DNA of 64,000 bases from Acanthopleura granulata (lineage: Eukaryota > Mollusca > Polyplacophora > Chitonida > Chitonidae). Below, one piece after another: positions 63,111-64,000 of the stretch; within the stretch, counting starts at the first letter, position 1; the number at the start of each line of letters is the position of its first letter. The notes under the pieces were generated by a model. The model saw nothing but the letters and a program-made list of their open reading frames with translations, ran no database searches and had not been told where the DNA came from. A program made the translations under genes and the position numbers. The DNA lies in the NCBI GenBank assembly GCA_016165875.1, contig JABBOT010000014.1:3511022-3575021 (forward strand), in the 5' to 3' direction.

Positions 63111-63339
63111 AAATGTTAGACAAGAGGGTTAAACTTGGTATTATGCTCAGAGATGCCATGATCAGAGCCAGGATGCTGGCGCTGTTCGCAATGGCTATTT
63201 CCGCAGATCTATTCAGTAACCATTTTATAGTAATTACGATAAAAGAAAGAAATATAAAGCCTTAAGCTCTCAGAGAACAATGAATGTGTTCATCCAGTGA
63301 AAAGAAATCCGTTATGGTTTGTCTCAGAACTCCTTTATT

Positions 63340-63371
63340 AATGCCCATTTCGCGTTTTCGAAATGGGCATT
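63340..63371. repeat. 13 bp stem hairpin
   Basis: 'aatgcccatttcg' - 6 nt - 'cgaaatgggcatt'. Perfect stem. Not followed by a purine-rich downstream element I can recognise, so not called a histone-type 3' end. Confidence 0.85.
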
Positions 63372-64000
63372 TTGCCATCGAAAAGATTGCCGTGTATAAG
63401 ATTTCATGAAGGAGGTATTATATACACGTACGTCAGAATGGCACTGGCCTAAAAATGTTATGTATTTCTCAAGTCCACTCGTGGATATTTTGATATTGGA
63501 TTCCTAATTGATTGCCAAATATAGCAATTTCATAGCTTCTTCAAAACGCGATTATGATGTCCGTCTTCTTCTACTGATTAAGATTGATTCACATTTGACA
63601 TATAATGCTAAAGTGTTCATCGACAGCGGGACTGTGTAAGGGTTTTGTCTGTCTTCCGGCAGTGTTCTTGATTAGCTATTGGTTTTACATTGCATGAAAT
63701 GACCTTTGCGCCTCAAGAGATAAATCTGTGGAAAGACCGTGTGATTTCAAGACAGGGAGTGCTGTTTCATGTTCTTTTCCGTTCTTAGTAATTATGAAAC
63801 GCACTCTCCAGACGTGAGGGAAAATGCGCAAAGTTTAAAAAATAAAACATGGTTTCAAATTCCACAGTTATATTGGCGTGAAATTCATATAAGCAGAAAT
63901 CAGACATTAGAACAAACTTTAGACTCGTCTTCACATGACAGTCCTATCATTTGGAAGTAAATTCACATTGAGAAGAGGGCTTTCGCATTACATGAAATAT

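Larger units (their letters stand above)
58593..64000. other. 3' flank, no supportable gene
   Basis: 5.4 kb with a dispersed repeat (58757-58850), the 65 bp tandem array, SINE copies (60197-60262, 61409-61595, 62964-63110) and a hairpin (63340-63371). Open frames here are short and carry no motif I recognise. Confidence 0.6.

Noticed and set aside
1..64000. CRISPR arrays, operons, bacterial-type promoters, interstitial TTAGGG arrays
   Set aside because: None seen; all tandem arrays lack the repeat-spacer pattern and there is no telomere-repeat run near TERT.

Overview
This window is animal nuclear DNA, most likely from a marine mollusc or a close lophotrochozoan relative. Coding sequence is broken into short exons with GT/AG borders. 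The introns are crowded with tRNA-headed SINE copies ending in A/T-rich (AAAT)n tails. Two of the short-repeat families (tails reading like 'gtacgacgttaaaccc..cactcactc' and 'gttaagc.ataatcattcattc') are ones I associate with molluscan genomes; that assignment is from memory. There are no prokaryotic-style genes. Almost every open frame longer than 60 codons is a shadow, a repeat, or an exon plus read-through into its intron.

Three plus-strand genes can be assembled exon by exon with consistent reading phase. (1) Positions 2898-27041: telomerase reverse transcriptase (TERT), 5'-truncated by the window edge. It has 23 exons and 816 visible residues, covering the RNA-binding domain, all reverse-transcriptase motifs and the C-terminal extension, with a stop at 27039-27041 and AATAAA at 27123. 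(2) Positions 32572-43885: a complete seven-exon short-chain dehydrogenase/reductase, 252 aa, closely resembling DHRS11. The catalytic Tyr of YxxxK reads Leu. (3) Positions 45917-58542: a five-exon gene for a protein of about 101 aa with one hydrophobic segment followed by an eight-cysteine module. One of its exons is only 21 nt. No single open frame reveals this gene; it appears only when small exons are joined in phase.

The rest is intron and intergenic DNA. It holds at least 17 copies or pieces of one tRNA-like SINE family on both strands and several other short-repeat families. Tandem arrays include a 23-27 bp minisatellite with 165 bp higher-order period in TERT intron 2, a 64 bp satellite in TERT intron 17, and a 65 bp array at 59.2-59.8 kb. 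A ~610 bp foldback element lies in intron 2 of the DHRS11-like gene. A decayed minus-strand retroelement with reverse-transcriptase and SGNH-hydrolase pieces (DIRS/Ngaro-like) lies in intron 3 of the cysteine-rich gene. A cluster of diverged direct and inverted repeats precedes the DHRS11-like gene. From 58.6 kb to the end I see repeats but no supportable gene.

The three genes share orientation but I see no evidence that they act together. TERT acts at telomeres, the SDR is expected to be a cytosolic carbonyl/steroid reductase if active, and the cysteine-rich protein is expected at the membrane or secreted.
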